Shown here: positions 23,371 through 34,672 of the stretch, piece by piece | Position numbering within the stretch: position 1 is the stretch's first letter | How the letters are laid out: each line of letters starts with the position of its first letter | Source of the DNA: Selaginella moellendorffii | Taxonomy: Eukaryota > Streptophyta > Lycopodiopsida > Selaginellales > Selaginellaceae | Reading direction: 5' to 3' | Length of the DNA stretch: 64,000 bases | Assembly: GCF_000143415.4 (NCBI RefSeq) | Contig: NW_003314297.1 | Coordinates: 1,291,388 to 1,355,387 of the forward strand | The notes under the pieces: generated by a model | The model's database searches: none | Seen by the model: the letters and a program-made list of their open reading frames with translations, nothing else | Told to the model about the DNA's origin: nothing | Program-made: the position numbers and the translations under genes

Positions 23371-25392
23371 TCAAGTAGCATAGAGGTTTGAAAGAAGAGC
23401 ATATGATTTTGGATCCAATCGCAAGAGCTCTCCTGCATTGCGATCGCCGCATCCAACATCTCCCTGGATCCGGCACGCGCCCAGCAGCGTGTTCATCGCC
23501 ACGTCGCTGGGAAGAAAGGGCATGTTTTGGAGGAGATCCTCCGATTGCTCGAGCATCCCAATTCGGCCCAGGAGATCCACGACGCAGCAGTAGTGATCCA
23601 GCGCCGGTTCGATCGAGTGATCCGATATCATCCAGTAGAAGCACTGGATTGCCGGATCGAGTAGCCCGGCGTGGCTGAAAGCTGCCAGGATTGCCACGAA
23701 TGTGGGTTGCGATGCTCGAACGCCCCCTTGGAGCATGGATCGAAAGAGGGATAGAATCTCTTGGAAAACCGAACCCGCCAGGGCATAGGCAGTGATTAAA
23801 GTGTTCCATCCAGAGGCATTGTGGAAGGGCATTCTCGTATCAAACAAAAGCTTGGCTGTTTTAATATGCCCACTTTGGGCATACGCAGCAAGAACAGTGT
23901 TCCAAGAAAAAGTGTCGTGTTTTGGTAACATTTCAAAACATCTCTCCACTTTTTCTACATGGTAACTTTGTAATGAAGAAAAAAGTAGAGCGTTCCATGC
24001 GACAATATCACGCTGCGGCATCTCGTAGAAGATTCTCTCCGCCTCTTTGATATGCCCTTTCGCGGTATATGCGGTAATAAGAGCCGTCCAAGAGAGAACA
24101 CTCCATTTGGGCATTCTGTCGAAGAGGGCTTTCGAAAATACTGTAATCACACACTCCCAAGACATGATTTGGCGCTCCGGCATTCTCTCAAACACAAGCT
24201 TTGCTTTCGAGAACTCCTCGTTTCGTACGAGACCGTGGAGGAGAATGTTCCATGATACTGAATCCCATCCCGGGGATCTCCCGTATACCTCTAGTGCGAA
24301 GTGTACATTGCTTCTCTGAGCATACGCATTGACGATTGAATTCCATGACACCAGGTCACGCTCTTTTCTCAGTGTAAAGACATTCCAGGCATCGTCTAGA
24401 TGCCCATTCTCGGCATAAGCCACGGCTAGTATATTCCATGACGCCGTGTCCCATCCAGGCATGGAATCGAAGATGCTTTTGGCGGCAAAAGGGTGTCTGC
24501 TCTGGGAATATGCCGAAAGAATTGAGTTCCAGGCAATTCCATCTTTATACAGCATTTGATCAAACAAGGTTTTGGCTTCAAATGTACAGGAGTTAGCGGC
24601 ATAGGCAGAAAGCAGTGTTGTGAGGCAATGGAGACAGTGCTCTGGCATCTTTTGTAATACGATCTTTGCAAATTCCAAGATTCCAGCTTGGATGTATCCT
24701 CTGACGAGATAGATCCAGGAATCTTTGTCTCTCTCCAGCATAGAATCAAACGTTCCTTTACCTTGTGACAAGACTCCTGACTGGAAATAACGCAACAGCA
24801 AAGAATTCCATCCCAGAACATTGTGTTGTGGCATCTTGCCTAGGAAACCTTCGAGCATATTCAAATTGCCGTGCACAGTATAGCAGGATAGTAGAATGTT
24901 CCACGAGGATAGAATTCTTACCGGCATCTGATCAAAGAGAATCTTTGCAAGATCCAGATTTCCAGCCCGGGCATATGCCATCAGCATGGCATTGAAAGCC
25001 AAGGAATCCCATTCTGGCATATTCTCAAAGATCTTAGACGCTTGAAAACAACTCCCACGTCTCGCAGTTCCTGCCAAGATAGTGTTCCATGTTACGGCAT
25101 CTTTCTGCGAGGCTTTAAAAAAGATACCACTTGCGTCGTCAAGATACCCGCTTTGGGCATATGCCGCTATTATCATATTTACAGAGTAAGCATTGGGCCC
25201 GTTGATGGAGTCAAAGACACTGCGGGCATCTTTGGGACTTCCACACTTGCCAAACATTTCAATCATTAAGTTGGCGAGGTATCTATCATGGCGGTGGTCA
25301 CTCCTGGATATCCAGTCGTACAGTTTCGTACATTCCGACAAGAGCCGTGAGTCACCGTGGAGCTTTATGCTCCCGGCAAGCTTAGCTTGCAT
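23371..25392 (-). CDS. Intronless PPR protein (PLS type)
   Basis: Single open frame of 673 codons. Nearly the entire length consists of PPR units, many of the short S type with WN at a fixed place (DAVTWNTILAGTARRG, LSSWNILLSCYTVHG, VLSWTALITAYTAKG, FSWNTVLAAYAQSGHIKTA). Longer P/L units at the end (FVAILAAFSHAGLLDPAIQCF) lead into an E-like region (MNTLLGACRIQGDV ... YALLSNLYAT). The protein stops right after SNLYAT, so the E domain is short and there is no DYW deaminase. No obvious targeting peptide precedes the repeats; an upstream exon or different start is possible. Expected to act on organellar RNA. Divergent from the MIF-like gene. Confidence 0.9.
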   Translation of the reverse strand: MQAKLAGSIKLHGDSRLLSECTKLYDWISRSDHRHDRYLANLMIEMFGKCGSPKDARSVFDSINGPNAYSVNMIIAAYAQSGYLDDASGIFFKASQKDAVTWNTILAGTARRGSCFQASKIFENMPEWDSLAFNAMLMAYARAGNLDLAKILFDQMPVRILSSWNILLSCYTVHGNLNMLEGFLGKMPQHNVLGWNSLLLRYFQSGVLSQGKGTFDSMLERDKDSWIYLVRGYIQAGILEFAKIVLQKMPEHCLHCLTTLLSAYAANSCTFEAKTLFDQMLYKDGIAWNSILSAYSQSRHPFAAKSIFDSMPGWDTASWNILAVAYAENGHLDDAWNVFTLRKERDLVSWNSIVNAYAQRSNVHFALEVYGRSPGWDSVSWNILLHGLVRNEEFSKAKLVFERMPERQIMSWECVITVFSKALFDRMPKWSVLSWTALITAYTAKGHIKEAERIFYEMPQRDIVAWNALLFSSLQSYHVEKVERCFEMLPKHDTFSWNTVLAAYAQSGHIKTAKLLFDTRMPFHNASGWNTLITAYALAGSVFQEILSLFRSMLQGGVRASQPTFVAILAAFSHAGLLDPAIQCFYWMISDHSIEPALDHYCCVVDLLGRIGMLEQSEDLLQNMPFLPSDVAMNTLLGACRIQGDVGCGDRNAGELLRLDPKSYALLSNLYAT

Positions 25393-25868
25393 GGACGAAT
25401 CTCTTCATCATCTAGCAGGATATATGCTGGAAGTGCTCCGGTAATATGCTCGAGAATATGCACGCGTACGGTAAAAGAACGCTCGAGCATCTTAAGATAT
25501 CCATTCGCATTCGCATATCCATATTTTTGGTACAGAGAACTTGGCCACTCTTCCATCGACCATGTAATTCATACAGTGTCTCCAACGACCAGCACAGAAT
25601 GTGGTGACCTGGCACGACCGTCGGATGCTCCATCTCCGGAATAGCCAGCGGATGGGGCCGTCCAAGCCGCCCGCGGGAGTATTAAACGTCAAAGGAGAGA
25701 GGAGCTTGGCGCATTTTACGGAAGACGCGAAATCTAGGTCTGTTTGATCCATTTTCGTGGTTTTTGGCTCCTCGCTCGCTCGCGGGCATCTTTGGCGCCG
25801 CGGCACCGAGATTTCGATCGAGCCAATCCCTCGCAGCGCTAGGTTTTAGCTGAATCGTCTCTTCCAGG

Positions 25869-26418
25869 ATGCCGACGCTCAACATTAGCACCAATGTGCC
25901 GCTCGATGGCGTCTCGACATCGGATATTCTCAAGGACGCTAGCAGGACGGTCGCGCGCGTTCTTGGCAAGCCAGAGAGTGTGAGTTTTCAATCCCTTCGA
26001 TTATTCTCAGGGAGATTTGGCTAGATTTCCATCACTTTTGGGGTTCTTCACTCGCATTTGATTTCGATTTTTATGTAACTTTGGCTCATTGGTTTTTTGT
26101 GCAGTATGTGATGATCATCATAAATGGTGCTGTGCCAATCTCTTTTGGAGGGAGTGAGGAGCCAGCAGCATACGGGGAGCTCGTTTCAATCGGCGCAATC
26201 TCCCCCGACTCGAACAAGAAGTTGAGCAAAGCCATAGCCGAGCTCCTCCAGTCCAAGCTCGCAGTGCCCCCGAATCGCTTCTACATCAAATTCTACGATG
26301 TCAAGGTTCTAAAAATCTCTCCTCCAACATTCCAACATTCCCAGAGAAAGATTTCAAGCTGAAGTCCTCCATTTTCTTGCAGGGAAGCAACTTTGGCTGG
26401 AATGGATCGACTTTTTAG
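25869..26418 (+). CDS. MIF-like protein (macrophage migration inhibitory factor / D-dopachrome tautomerase family)
   Basis: Small tautomerase-fold protein. Exons 25869-25979, 26105-26305 and 26383-26418 give 115 aa, the usual length. The sequence begins MPTLNIST, so the catalytic N-terminal proline is exposed after Met removal. Family landmarks follow: VARVLGKPESYVMI, a variant of the NGAVPISFGGS strand and turn, IGAISPDSNKKLS, and RFYIKFYDVKGSNFGWNGSTF at the C-terminus. Plant MIF-like proteins form trimers and occur in the cytosol or peroxisomes; this one ends STF, not a classic peroxisomal signal. Enzymatic role in the plant is uncertain. Confidence 0.93.
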
Positions 26419-27333
26419 GCAGAACTTTTTCTTGGTATGCATGCTTCTTTTCAGTTTCACTAGTCTTGGATCGTTTCATCGCCTACGCTTTGATCCTAGA
26501 TATAAATCTTTGCTCGCTCGTATCGTTGGTAAGAAAATTGTTACAATGGCAGGCGGGGCGATCTTCGTTTTGATCGTTTTAATCTAAAGAAAGAGATTTG
26601 ATATCTTTAGCTATGATCTTCTAGCCACACACATTGGATCGCCGGACGGATCTCCTCCGGCGCTTGTAAAGCCGTCGGGAGATTCTATCCGGCGTGGTAA
26701 TAATGTTGTGGGTAACGCGCGTGAAAAGACCGGCGCCGTAAGTCGGGACAGGTGAAAGCGAACGTAAATCGCGCGTACCGCGCGTGTGGAGAGCGATGTT
26801 ATAATACAAAAATGGGAACCGTAAACTACGAGACAAAGTAAGGCGGCGGCTACGTATAATTATACGATCCGTAGTGAAGCAGGGCTGCCAATACGCCGAC
26901 GGGCGAGGCTGACGGGAGTGAAGTTTTATTTGAATGCGCGAATGGCGAAGCTAGGGTTTTTGTGTGTTTTGTCTGGGATGAAGAACAGTGGTGAGATCGC
27001 CAGATCTTGTCCCCGAGCGGCGAGCTCTGGCAATGTGGCTACTGGATGAGGAACGCGCTGATCAGATGCATCGGAGAACACGCCAGCGGCGTATAAAATC
27101 GCGTGGAAGACGAGTTCTTCAAAGCTCGCGCTCGCCCGTTTCATTCTTTTGATCACAGATTCTAGACGAAGAACACACAGGCGGTATCGGCATTGGCATT
27201 GGCAAGGCGCATCGCGGCAGATTTTCATCGTGCTGTGCTTCGATTCTTTTCCTGAGTTTCGCCCGAAATATCCAGGGCGCTGCTCCTTTCTCCCTTCTTT
27301 CTTCGCAGATCGATCGAAATTTCCACCGATCCG
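26419..27333. other. Intergenic; 3' end of MIF gene and AP2 promoter/leader
   Basis: No gene supported. GC-rich from about 26,640 with many CpG (for example repeated cgcgcg-type motifs near 26,710-26,790). Two open frames (26926-27228 minus, 27149-27343 plus) have no recognisable content and lie where the AP2 gene's promoter and leader should be. Confidence 0.5.
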
Positions 27334-29291
27334 ATGGCGCTAGGTACCGGATGGCTCCAAATTCATAGCGATCGGCTCCAGCAGCAGCCGAAACTCGAGA
27401 GCGATCACGTCCTGGAGCAGCATAATCTGATAGGGCGCCTGGATCATTTCGAGAACCAGGAGCCTCTCACTGCCGATCACAGCGGCGTTCATTCAAGGCT
27501 CGAATTCGATCCTTCCGCCGAGGTCTTGGCGGCCATTGCCGGTGCTAGCCAGCAGCTGCAAATGCCACAGGGTCATCAAATATCTTCCCAGTCGACGCCG
27601 GTGGTGAAGAGAAAGAGAGGGCCGGCTGGAACAAGCAGCAGGGAGAGGTCGTGCAAGATCCCCGCGCCCACCGCTGGCAAGCGAAGCTCGATCTATCGAG
27701 GTGTCACGAGGTACTATATCCTTTACACCGATCGATCTCCAAATATTTCGTTTCTTAATGTTTCTCTTCTTCCTCGTTTGCTGCAGGCACAGATGGACGG
27801 GTCGGTACGAAGCACATTTATGGGACAAAAGTACCTGGAATCATACTCAAAACAAGAAGGGCAAGCAAGGTAAGCTCGAGCTTTGTTTCAAACATGTATA
27901 ACCAGCTTCTTCGGACTTGCCAATGGATGCGTGCAGTCTATCTAGGTACTTTCGCGTTGCTCCCTTATAGTTCGCTATCAAGTGGTGTTTGTCTAAAGTT
28001 CTTTGGTGCTTGAACTTTTCTTGTAGGAGCTTATGACGATGAAGAGGCTGCTGCTAGAGCTTACGATCTCGCTGCCCTCAAGTACTGGGGTCCGGGCACA
28101 CTTATAAACTTCCCCGTAAAAAGCCTTTCAGTTTGACAAATTGCATACTAGCTGAAGAGCCTTTTGTAATTTGTGCAGGTAACAGACTACGCTAAAGACA
28201 TTGACGAGATGCAGAGTGTCACAAGGGAGGAGTATCTTGCGTCGTTAAGAAGGTACGCTTGGGGTTGAGCATTGTCTTGACCGGACTATAAGTTTGTTTT
28301 TCTGTGCACAGGAAAAGCAGCGGGTTCTCTAGAGGTGTTTCAAAGTACCGAGGAGTGGCCAGGTGCTTGCGTTGTCCGGTCATTATTTAAATATCTAGAT
28401 TGAGCTTTTCTCGTCTCTTTCGCTGCTTTCACAGGCACCACCACAATGGACGATGGGAAGCTCGTATCGGTCGCGTGTTCGGGAACAAGTACCTCTACCT
28501 TGGCACGTACAGTAAGTACAAATTGGATCCTGTTTATCTTGCTAATCAGCATTCATGCTTTCCATTTAGGTACTCAAGAGGAAGCTGCAGCAGCCTATGA
28601 CATGGCTGCCATAGAATACAGAGGCCTTAATGCAGTAACCAATTTCGATTTAAGTCGATACATTCGCTGGCTGAGGCCGAAAGCTGGGGCCGTGGCACCA
28701 GACGGCGAGGAGTTTCAAGGCATGCCCCGAGCAGAAGAAGCATCAAACCAGCAACTGTGGCCACCAATTCAACCCGGCAACTATGCAGAACAGCAGCTTC
28801 CGCTACTAGGATCGCTGGGCCTCGCTTCTTACGATCACGACAATAACAATCATCGTAGCAACAGCAACCAAGCTCAAAAGAAGGACGCGTCGCCAACGGC
28901 CCTGGGGCTGCTGCTCCAGTCATCAATGTTTAGGCAAATGGTCGAAAAGACGTCTGGTGCGAGCGGGCAGGAACTGAGCATGGACGTTGGTGGTCACTAT
29001 CTAGCTGCTTCTGAGGTGTACCAACCATCTAGTAGTGACGTCCCAGACGAGGAACCGGATGCCCGATACTCGTTCCAGCCGGAGACTTATACGTTTCTCC
29101 AGAGCGAAAGTCTCCATGGACAAGATGATGGCTCCAATAACCAGCAATCGGAGCAGCAACAGCAGGAAAACCAGGCCGAGCCAGCGGCTGAAGAAGTGAC
29201 TACAACAGATGATCAGGGCCTCTCATTATGGAGCACTTATAACGGATCAAGCTGCAGTACCCTGCCATTGACAAGCGCGATTGGCTCCTGA
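27334..29291 (+). CDS. AP2-type transcription factor with two AP2 domains (WRINKLED1-like)
   Basis: Nuclear DNA-binding regulator. Eight exons: 27334-27710, 27787-27869, 27937-27945, 28027-28115, 28179-28252, 28312-28362, 28435-28511, 28570-29291; 493 aa. Exon 3 is a 9-nt micro-exon encoding most of VYL, as known for WRI1-type genes; without it the first AP2 domain would be broken. First AP2 domain at about 117-186 ([42 protein letters not shown]). Linker [21 protein letters not shown]. Second AP2 domain at about 220-280 ([37 protein letters not shown]). A basic stretch KRKRG precedes domain 1. The C-terminal 200 residues are Gln/Asn/Ser-rich and acidic, a likely activation region. Convergent with IFT81. 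Confidence 0.93.
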
Positions 29292-29522
29292 CACGAGACA
29301 AGCCTCATAACTTAAATCACTTCATCAATCAGGTACATCATTTACAGTTTGGATTGAGAGCAACTTGGTCAGATTCCGTTCTAAATTGAAGCCTCTGGTG
29401 CTTGCAGTTAACAGATCAATGTAGCCAGAGAGGAGGAAGAAGCATAGAATAGAAGTGACATTCACGAGAAGTCGGCATCAGCAGGAAAAGCGACGCCTTG
29501 GATGGGATCAAGTTGGCGTAAA

Positions 29523-32500
29523 TTAGAGCTGGCTCCTGTCGTCCGCCTCCTGTGAAGTTCACACAAACACAGACAGAGAAAGTAGCTTGTTTTGTGAGCA
29601 ACACAGTACCAGGGAGGTAACCAAAGGCACAGGTGCTTTTCTCCCTTTTGACTTACCGTTTCGAGTGCCGTGACAGATGAATAGATTGCTGGCCTGGCCG
29701 CGGACGAGTACTGCTTCAGCTTTGCAGAAAGAAGTGTCACCAGGTCCTTCATCATGGCCATCTGCAAATTATTGTACTGCTCCACGTCCTACATCGCGGC
29801 ACACAACACAAGCACCCGAGTTAAAACTTAAAAAGAGGCGAGGTCCATGGCCGTGGAAGAAGAGACTGGGCGTGGGCTGAGCTTTCTTCCTAGACTCGAC
29901 TACACAGGGAGGACAGAGTTTGATGTGTGTCACCTTCAGCCTTTGCTGCCGCTGCTCCAGCGTGAACTTCAACTCCTCCTGTCGCTGGAGCTCGTTACGG
30001 AGTCCGAGGCTGATTAGCGATCCCTGCTGCTCCTTGGAGACTGGACGTTAAAGGTTAAGACGCGAGGAGTTTAAGAGGAAAGAAAGCTGGCGCTTGCCTT
30101 CTTCCAAGGACGATTCCACGGCCTCGAGCTCTGCGCACTTGTCCTGGTACAGCTTGTTTTCCCGTGCAAACTCTCTCTGGACTGACTCCACTTCGTTTTG
30201 CAGCCTGCTTAGCTTCCTAAGAGACATCACCAGCACGCGACGAAACAAAAACTTAGAGGTCTTTACTCCACCGAGGAGGAAGAAGAAAAGGAAGAGACTT
30301 GGGATCCGACCTTTCATAGAGAGACGAGACTTCCAAGTGGTGGCGCTTCTTTTCCGCGTGGACGATCTCCAGGTCCTGCTTGGTCTTCCTCAGGCTCTGC
30401 AGGAGTTTGACCCTGGGGGCGACTTTCTCCTTGTTCTCCCGGAGCGACTCGTTGACCTCCGCCAGCAGCGAAGTCAACGTGCCGATGGCCTTGTCCAGCT
30501 CCTCGTCCCCGCCGCTCGACTCGAGCACGTCTTCCAGCATTCCTGTAACATTCCAGTTCGTGTAACATAGCTTTGGCTCTTGCCTTGTGAGTTTAGTTTG
30601 ATTTACCAGGAACGACGGGGTGTGGCATGGAGGAGGCCTGGTGCTGGAGAATTTGCAGCGTTCTTCGCAAGGCTCCAAACTCGGTGGCCATGTCGTCAGT
30701 CTCCTTTTTCATCGTCCTGTACGTGATGCTCTTCGCTCGCAGTGATTCCACAAACTGTTTGAGTTCTTCTCCTCGTAGAACTGTGCCTTTGACCTGAAAC
30801 AGATGAAACTAAGTTGGTAAAAAGAAAATCGAAATTGTAAACAAATAGAGAAAGATATTTGCCTCGTTGATAAAGTTGGTCTTTTGGGAGAAGTCGACTA
30901 TGAGTTGCTCTTTTCTTGCTGTGAGAGCCGTGACCTTGTCAAACGCTACTTTGAGCCTCTCGGCGACCAAAGCACTCTGCTGCCACTGCACAGAGTCGCC
31001 GTCGGGGGAGAGCTCGTTTCTCTTCTCCAGGCAGCTTCGTTTCCTCAGAGACTTGAGCTCGTTGTTTGCTGATACAAGCTTTGCCTGTGTCGAAAGAACC
31101 TCCATTGCAACAAAAAAGGATGAAAAAAACGAAGAGTACCTGAATTCGCGAGATTTTGTCATCGCTGTAGTTAGGATCATTCAAAACTTTGTCAAGAGCG
31201 TCTTTGTGTCGCTGTTTGTCTGCCAGCTCCTGAATAAGAGTTTGGAAGAGACAAGGTAAATCAACAGGAAAATGGAAGATATAAATCCCCCCACCTTTGG
31301 AAGTTTTGTGTCGGCGAGATAGCGTAGCATTGATATTTCCTGAGCAATTCTTTCGCTCATGAGCGGAGGTGGTGTGTTCACTAGGGCCTGCATGTACTCG
31401 AGCTTCAGCAGTGCTTTCCCGTGCTTCCCTGAGCGGCATATCGTTCCAATCAATCGACCAATTTGGAAGGAACTAGGAGGATGATTTAAATTTCTACCTG
31501 ACTCGGCAGCTAAAGCTCGCTTTTGTTCCTTTACATTGTTCGCCAAGTTCGTCTCATCCAGCTTTTCGACCCTGTGTTGCTCAACCAATGCAAGGATTTG
31601 ATCGAGCTTTGCTACATGCTGGCCAAAACCAAACAAAGCACAATCTAGCAGCAGGAGAAAGAGGGAAAAGAAACCAGATGCGAACGACTTACTTGGAGCT
31701 TGGCTCGCAGTTTGGAGACTTTTGTAGACAGGTGTTCTTTCTCGGCTTCTAGTTTGTGGACGTTTTCTCGCAAAGAGACCACGTCTTTCTCCGTCTGCGC
31801 CTCCTGGAGGCTTTGCAGCCGGCAATAGTTGGCTTTGAAATGGTCCCTCAGAGCTCCGCACTGCGCTTGCAAGATGTTGCAGTCCTCGTCCAAGAGAAGC
31901 TCTCCAGGAATCTCCACTTCGTTTAGAAATTGTGACAAGTATACGTGCTTCTTAAACACCACAATCTAGAAAACAATAACCAAGCAGCCACCAGCAAAAA
32001 GAAGTCAGAGTATGAGAAAGGAAGAAACAAAACTCACTTTGCATTACTGTTTAGATGGAAAATGACCTGAGGAAGCAGCCATGAGAGCAAAGGATAAATC
32101 ACGTCTCTGCTCCCGGAAGATAAACCTTGACGAAATGATATCCTGCATTAGTGGAGCGATTGAATCCAAGCGAAAAGAGTAGAAAACAATATTTTCTTCT
32201 TACGCATCCATGTTGGGGAAATAATAGGAGCGCAAGAGCTCCATCATGCAAGCAGTGGACGCCTCTAGCCCATTGCTCTCCAAGCATTTCTTCTGGAAGA
32301 AGAATGAATCGATAGGCATTTAGATGGATGCGTTACCTGGCTGGGACTGATGTAGCTCAAAACGCGGACAAGTAGCTGCCGCAGCTGCTGGGGACTCTTT
32401 TGGCTGCTCAAGAAAAGAAATAAAAAAAGAATAGTCTAGCAGTGATTCAGCGCAAATCCGCAAACCTAAATTCCAGAAGAGAGATCGTGTAGAAGAGCGG

Positions 32501-32542
32501 CGATGCATTGAGTTGAGAGACGATCGCTTGCACATCCGCCAT
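29523..32542 (-). CDS. IFT81: Intraflagellar transport protein IFT81
   Basis: IFT-B complex subunit needed to build cilia and flagella; in a plant this implies motile sperm. Fifteen exons: 32466-32542, 32337-32403, 32204-32292, 32067-32142, 31693-31965, 31498-31618, 31295-31428, 31140-31229, 30863-31084, 30607-30793, 30311-30542, 30098-30216, 29934-30040, 29657-29788, 29523-29549; 650 aa, near the usual ~675. The N-terminal calponin-homology-like region has FRQGLSSGSRDVIYPLLSWL, then KKHVYLSQFLNEVEIPGE. The rest is coiled coil, with the family segment GEELKQFVESLRAKSITY around residue 390. Introns 9 and 12 use GC donors (GAG|gcaaat, AAG|gcaagc). The last two exons are less certain. A broken paralogue lies at 42471-46640. 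Confidence 0.9.
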
Positions 32543-32614
32543 AGCATTAGGGCAAACTAAGGAGAAGATAGAATATTCTATATGCTTACTTTTAAGAATC
32601 CTAATTTCATAAAA

Positions 32615-32624
32615 TTGGCGCCAA
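32615..32624. promoter_or_regulatory. E2F-like palindrome upstream of IFT81
   Basis: TTGGCGCCAA, part of TTTGGCGC read on the minus strand, fits the E2F/DP consensus and lies about 75 bp upstream of the IFT81 start codon. Most of it is kept in the duplicated block near 46,682 (tggcgccaaa). Functional role is inferred only. Confidence 0.35.
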
Positions 32625-32800
32625 ACGCTGTTTAAAGTTCTTTAGGAAGAGCTTATTGCAGAGATTGCGGCAAAATACTGTCCCCCCAGAAGATTAGTCC
32701 GCTAGATTGCATGCTTGTGTAGGAAATTTCTGGATTTAATTAGAGAGAAACACTCCAGTACCTTGTTCTTTGTACCTCTCACAATTACACCACAAGCTTT

Positions 32801-32956
32801 CTCGACTTGTCGGCGAACCAGCTCACTGGTGAGATTCCCGCAAGCTTGGGAAAGCTGGCGGGAGCTCAACTTGTCACACAACCGGCTGTCTGGAGCATTC
32901 CATGGACTCTGGGAGAGATTACGTCCATGGCAGTGCTGGATCTCTCTTTCAACCAG
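32801..32956 (+). pseudogene. Captured leucine-rich-repeat gene fragment
   Basis: About 160 bp absent from the paralogous position (46,866-46,876). Read on the plus strand it gives three successive LRR cores of the plant receptor type: LDLSANQLTGEIPASLGKL, then LNLSHNRLSGAF (one frame over), then LGEITSMAVLDLSFNQ. Frameshifts separate them. It lies antisense within the last exon of the LepA pseudogene. Confidence 0.75.
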
Positions 32957-33819
32957 TAACACTGCCATGAACGCGTCTTGGGGAACCTCCACTCTTCCCA
33001 CCAATTTCATTCGTTTCTTGCCTTCGGCCTGCATCGAACAAATGAGTTGTGTATCAAGTGGCTTATCTACTTACTTGTTTCTTCAACAGCCTCTTCTTCC
33101 TCGTTATGTCTCCTCCTGCAGCATTGGAAGATTTTGAGAGCTGTACAAAGAGTTGAAAAGAGAGCACAGACCATAGCACTTGGCCAGCACGTCTTTGCAC
33201 ATGGCTGAGATTTGTTCACTGACAATGACTCTAGACCCAAGGCACGCATCTCAGGTTAGAGTTTTTGTAAAATATGGAAAACGAAAGATGGCACCTGAAT
33301 TGGTATTTTGAAGAGCTGGAGGGGAATCAAACTTTCGAGTTTCTCTGTCAGAGCCCGTCCTATGGTGTACGCCTGTCGAAATGGAGAGATTAAGTTGCGA
33401 TGTTGAGTAGAAACAGTGAACAAATACCTTATCTTTATGAACGATTGCCGATAGCGGCTCCACAGGCTCCCCATTGATTCTTATATCAAGTTTGACAATC
33501 GCTCATGCGATATCTGCATGATTAAACGTATGATTCAGTACCAGCCTGCTTTTGATCTACACGGTAATGGAGTACTTCATGCTCGCGCAGCCCTTGCTAT
33601 GTGACTTGAATGACCATTCAAGCAGAAGAAAATGCTTGAAAGTACTGTACCTCAGCCAGAGGAAGATCATAAACAACACAAGCATTTTCAGTAATATAAT
33701 TCATCTCTCTGAATTCTCCATGCCTTTCTTGCGAGCTCCATCAGAGTGCCAATGTACTCTTTCGGGATCAATCTGGCTTAACTTTTGCAAAAAGCTATAA
33801 AAGGCTCCATACTCTTAAA

Positions 33820-34338
33820 GCAGCATCATTTAGCTGCAATTTCCCCAGTGCTTCTCGTAACTCGGGAAACCTGTTGAAACAGGACGAGTTCAAGTATATC
33901 ATTAGTGCAACAAGTAGACGTACTGATCTGCATCAATAGGAAAGTAGAGCTCTCATTTTTGACAGGTTGAAAATGGTTTTTCTCATTTGCATGACTACCT
34001 TTTTGTTTTTGCAGTTACTACAATCCCTACTGCAGCGTTATCACGTACTTTAGAGCCGTAGATGGGAGCTTGCGTCAAGGAGAATCAGTAAAATTTATGG
34101 CTAGTGAAAGGTGGGGCATCTTCGCTCAGTCGCTGATGCAAGGTTTGGAGATACCATTACAGGTTCTTCTAGAAAAGCTGAAAAGGCGCTTCCTGGATAT
34201 CCGCAGGCAACTCCAATGGTTTTCTGTGGCCTCTTTCATTGATGCAGATCAGTAAGTTTACTTGTTGCACTAATGACATACCTGAACTCGTCCTGTTTCA
34301 ACAGGTGTCCTGGGGAAATTGCAGCTAAATGATGCTGC
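33820..34338. repeat. Fold-back inverted repeat within LepA pseudogene
   Basis: Arms at about 33820-33936 and 34238-34338 are reverse complements of one another with few mismatches. Both derive from LepA exons 11-12, for example cagcatcatttagctgcaat and its complement. The ~300-bp spacer is inverted LepA exon 8-11 sequence. The arrangement could form a hairpin in DNA or RNA. Confidence 0.8.
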
Positions 34339-34345
34339 GGATTTC

Positions 34346-34672
34346 CTGGCCTTCTGCACATGGAAATAGTACAGGTAGTAATTAGTAAACAATAAATTAA
34401 AAATCAACCTTTGGGAGAGGTTGTCAAACGCTGCTTTGAGCACTCTCGAGAAGTAGCCCGGGTCATTGATATATGGCTTTGCAAGAAGGCTTCCACAACG
34501 TGTCCTTGTTCAAAATCCGCAAAATCCGCAAAATCCGCTGGATGAGCACAAACTTTCCACGCAGCCCATTATAGCCACTAAATAAAGCCAGTTCTTCGCT
34601 TAGGGCAAAGAGCTCGGCATTGGTGCAGCTGGACCAGGGGCAGCGGCGGCGATTGGGTTTAAGCTCTTGAAA
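34346..34672. other. Intergenic; putative promoter of the coiled-coil/kinase-like gene
   Basis: No gene. A nine-base unit (aaaatccgc) is repeated three times near 34510-34536. A short match to IFT81 exon 9 (tgtcaaacgctgctttgag) near 34425-34445 suggests more debris of duplicated block 2. Confidence 0.4.

Larger units (their letters stand above)
32702..34345 (-). pseudogene. Rearranged, truncated copy of chloroplast LepA gene
   Basis: Duplicate of the 3' half of the LepA gene at 46850-49955. In order it keeps the last exon ([14 protein letters not shown]), the KKLLKKQ exon, the exon upstream, and exons matching [12 protein letters not shown] and [14 protein letters not shown]. After this come deletions in the [12 protein letters not shown] and [11 protein letters not shown] regions, then exon 12. 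From about 33,953 the copy is inverted, carrying exon 8-12 sequence (YYDPYRG region, [11 protein letters not shown] region) on the plus strand with pieces missing. A short deletion near 33,500 also shifts frame. The natural C-terminus is replaced by a foreign LRR fragment. No GTPase domain, no start: non-functional as LepA. Confidence 0.85.

Noticed and set aside
26926-27228. 100-aa minus-strand frame upstream of the AP2 gene
   Set aside because: No motif, no partner exons, and it lies where the AP2 promoter and leader should be.
28435-29291. Separate single-exon gene starting inside the second AP2 domain
   Set aside because: All exons upstream join in phase to give a complete two-AP2-domain protein, so the long open frame is just the last exons.
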